This document shows positions 63,970-64,000 of a stretch of 64,000 nt of DNA, one piece after another (position 1 is the first letter of the stretch; each line of letters begins with the position of its first letter). Source of the stretch: Liquorilactobacillus mali KCTC 3596 = DSM 20444 (GTDB lineage: Bacteria > Bacillota > Bacilli > Lactobacillales > Lactobacillaceae); contig NZ_BACP01000031.1 in NCBI RefSeq assembly GCF_000260415.1, forward strand, positions 37,110 through 101,109, in the 5' to 3' direction. A program made the position numbers and the translations under genes. The notes below the pieces were generated by a model, which saw nothing but the letters and a program-made list of their open reading frames with translations, searched no databases and was not told the origin of the DNA.

Positions 63970-64000
63970 AAATAAAAAAAGCTAGGTCAAAATTTTGACT
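63970..64000 (+). repeat. Dispersed hairpin element, copy R7 (cut by the window edge)
   Basis: GGATAAATAAAAAAAGC is followed by TAGGTCAAAATTTTGACT and then the window ends. This matches the AATAAATA-stem-TCAAAA part of the other copies. The rest lies outside the window. Confidence 0.5.

Noticed and set aside
1..64000. CRISPR array, tRNA, rRNA, insertion sequence or prophage genes
   Set aside because: I found no regular direct repeat-spacer array, no tRNA or rRNA-like sequence and no transposase, integrase or phage structural gene.

Overview
The window is AT-rich chromosomal DNA from a low-GC Gram-positive bacterium, almost certainly a member of the Lactobacillaceae. The evidence is the gene content and order: PepV dipeptidase, a fused glutamine binding-protein/permease, an OatA-type peptidoglycan O-acetyltransferase, a YfhO-family membrane protein, and many gene strings that match Bacillus synteny (rpmG-yqgN-gluP-yqgQ-glcK, polA-mutM-coaE-nrdR-dnaB-dnaI, thrS-infC-rpmI-rplT, yqeG to tmcAL, ecsAB-ytmP-trmB and ytpR-sftA-murC). 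The Ligilactobacillus/Liquorilactobacillus side of the family is my guess; I cannot name the species. There is no rRNA, tRNA, prophage, insertion sequence or CRISPR array that I can support. Most genes lie on the minus strand.

Layout. 1-5.2 kb (minus): a rhodanese-like protein cut by the window edge, glucokinase, YqgQ, a rhomboid protease, 5-formyl-THF cyclo-ligase, L33 and a class B penicillin-binding protein. 5.4-8.0 kb (plus): YfhO. 8.2-14 kb (minus): a TrkA-type K+ regulator, Apt, RecJ, a LapA-like protein, a short-chain dehydrogenase and RNase Z. 14-21 kb: a small orphan gene, OatA, ObgE, a cation diffusion facilitator and UvrC. 21-25.8 kb: the GlnQ/GlnPH transporter, a small SPJ_0845-like protein, an LD-carboxypeptidase, a MazG-like protein and EngB. 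25.9-32.3 kb: L32/YceD, then a ribosome-assembly and NAD operon. 32.5-36.1 kb: thrS with a T-box leader and infC-rpmI-rplT with an L20-type leader. 36.2-43.1 kb: the replication and repair operon. 43.3-48.4 kb: BI-1 protein, MaoC-like protein, MurC and SftA. 48.5-55.6 kb: YtpR, thioredoxin, TrmB, YtmP, EcsBA, then HIT and PrsA on plus. 55.7-58.7 kb: a small accessory stretch with a lipase-like hydrolase, UspA and three poorly known small proteins. 58.8-64 kb: PepV, NnrD, an RsuA-family pseudouridine synthase and a lipid-linked oligosaccharide flippase.

Together these are housekeeping functions: cell-envelope synthesis and modification, DNA replication and repair, translation and ribosome assembly, and nutrient and metal transport. 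Regulation is readable in several places. There is a thrS T-box with a terminator, an infC leader with a terminator and a non-AUG start codon, and several well-formed sigma-A promoters, including an exact-consensus one before yceD-rpmF.

The least explained signal is a family of dispersed intergenic elements (seven copies here, about 100-170 bp, the last cut by the window edge). Each ends in a long hairpin around a TCAAAAGTTAACTTTTGA-like core and is preceded by two other shared motifs. They sit at the ends of transcription units. I did not find a clearly new multigene system.
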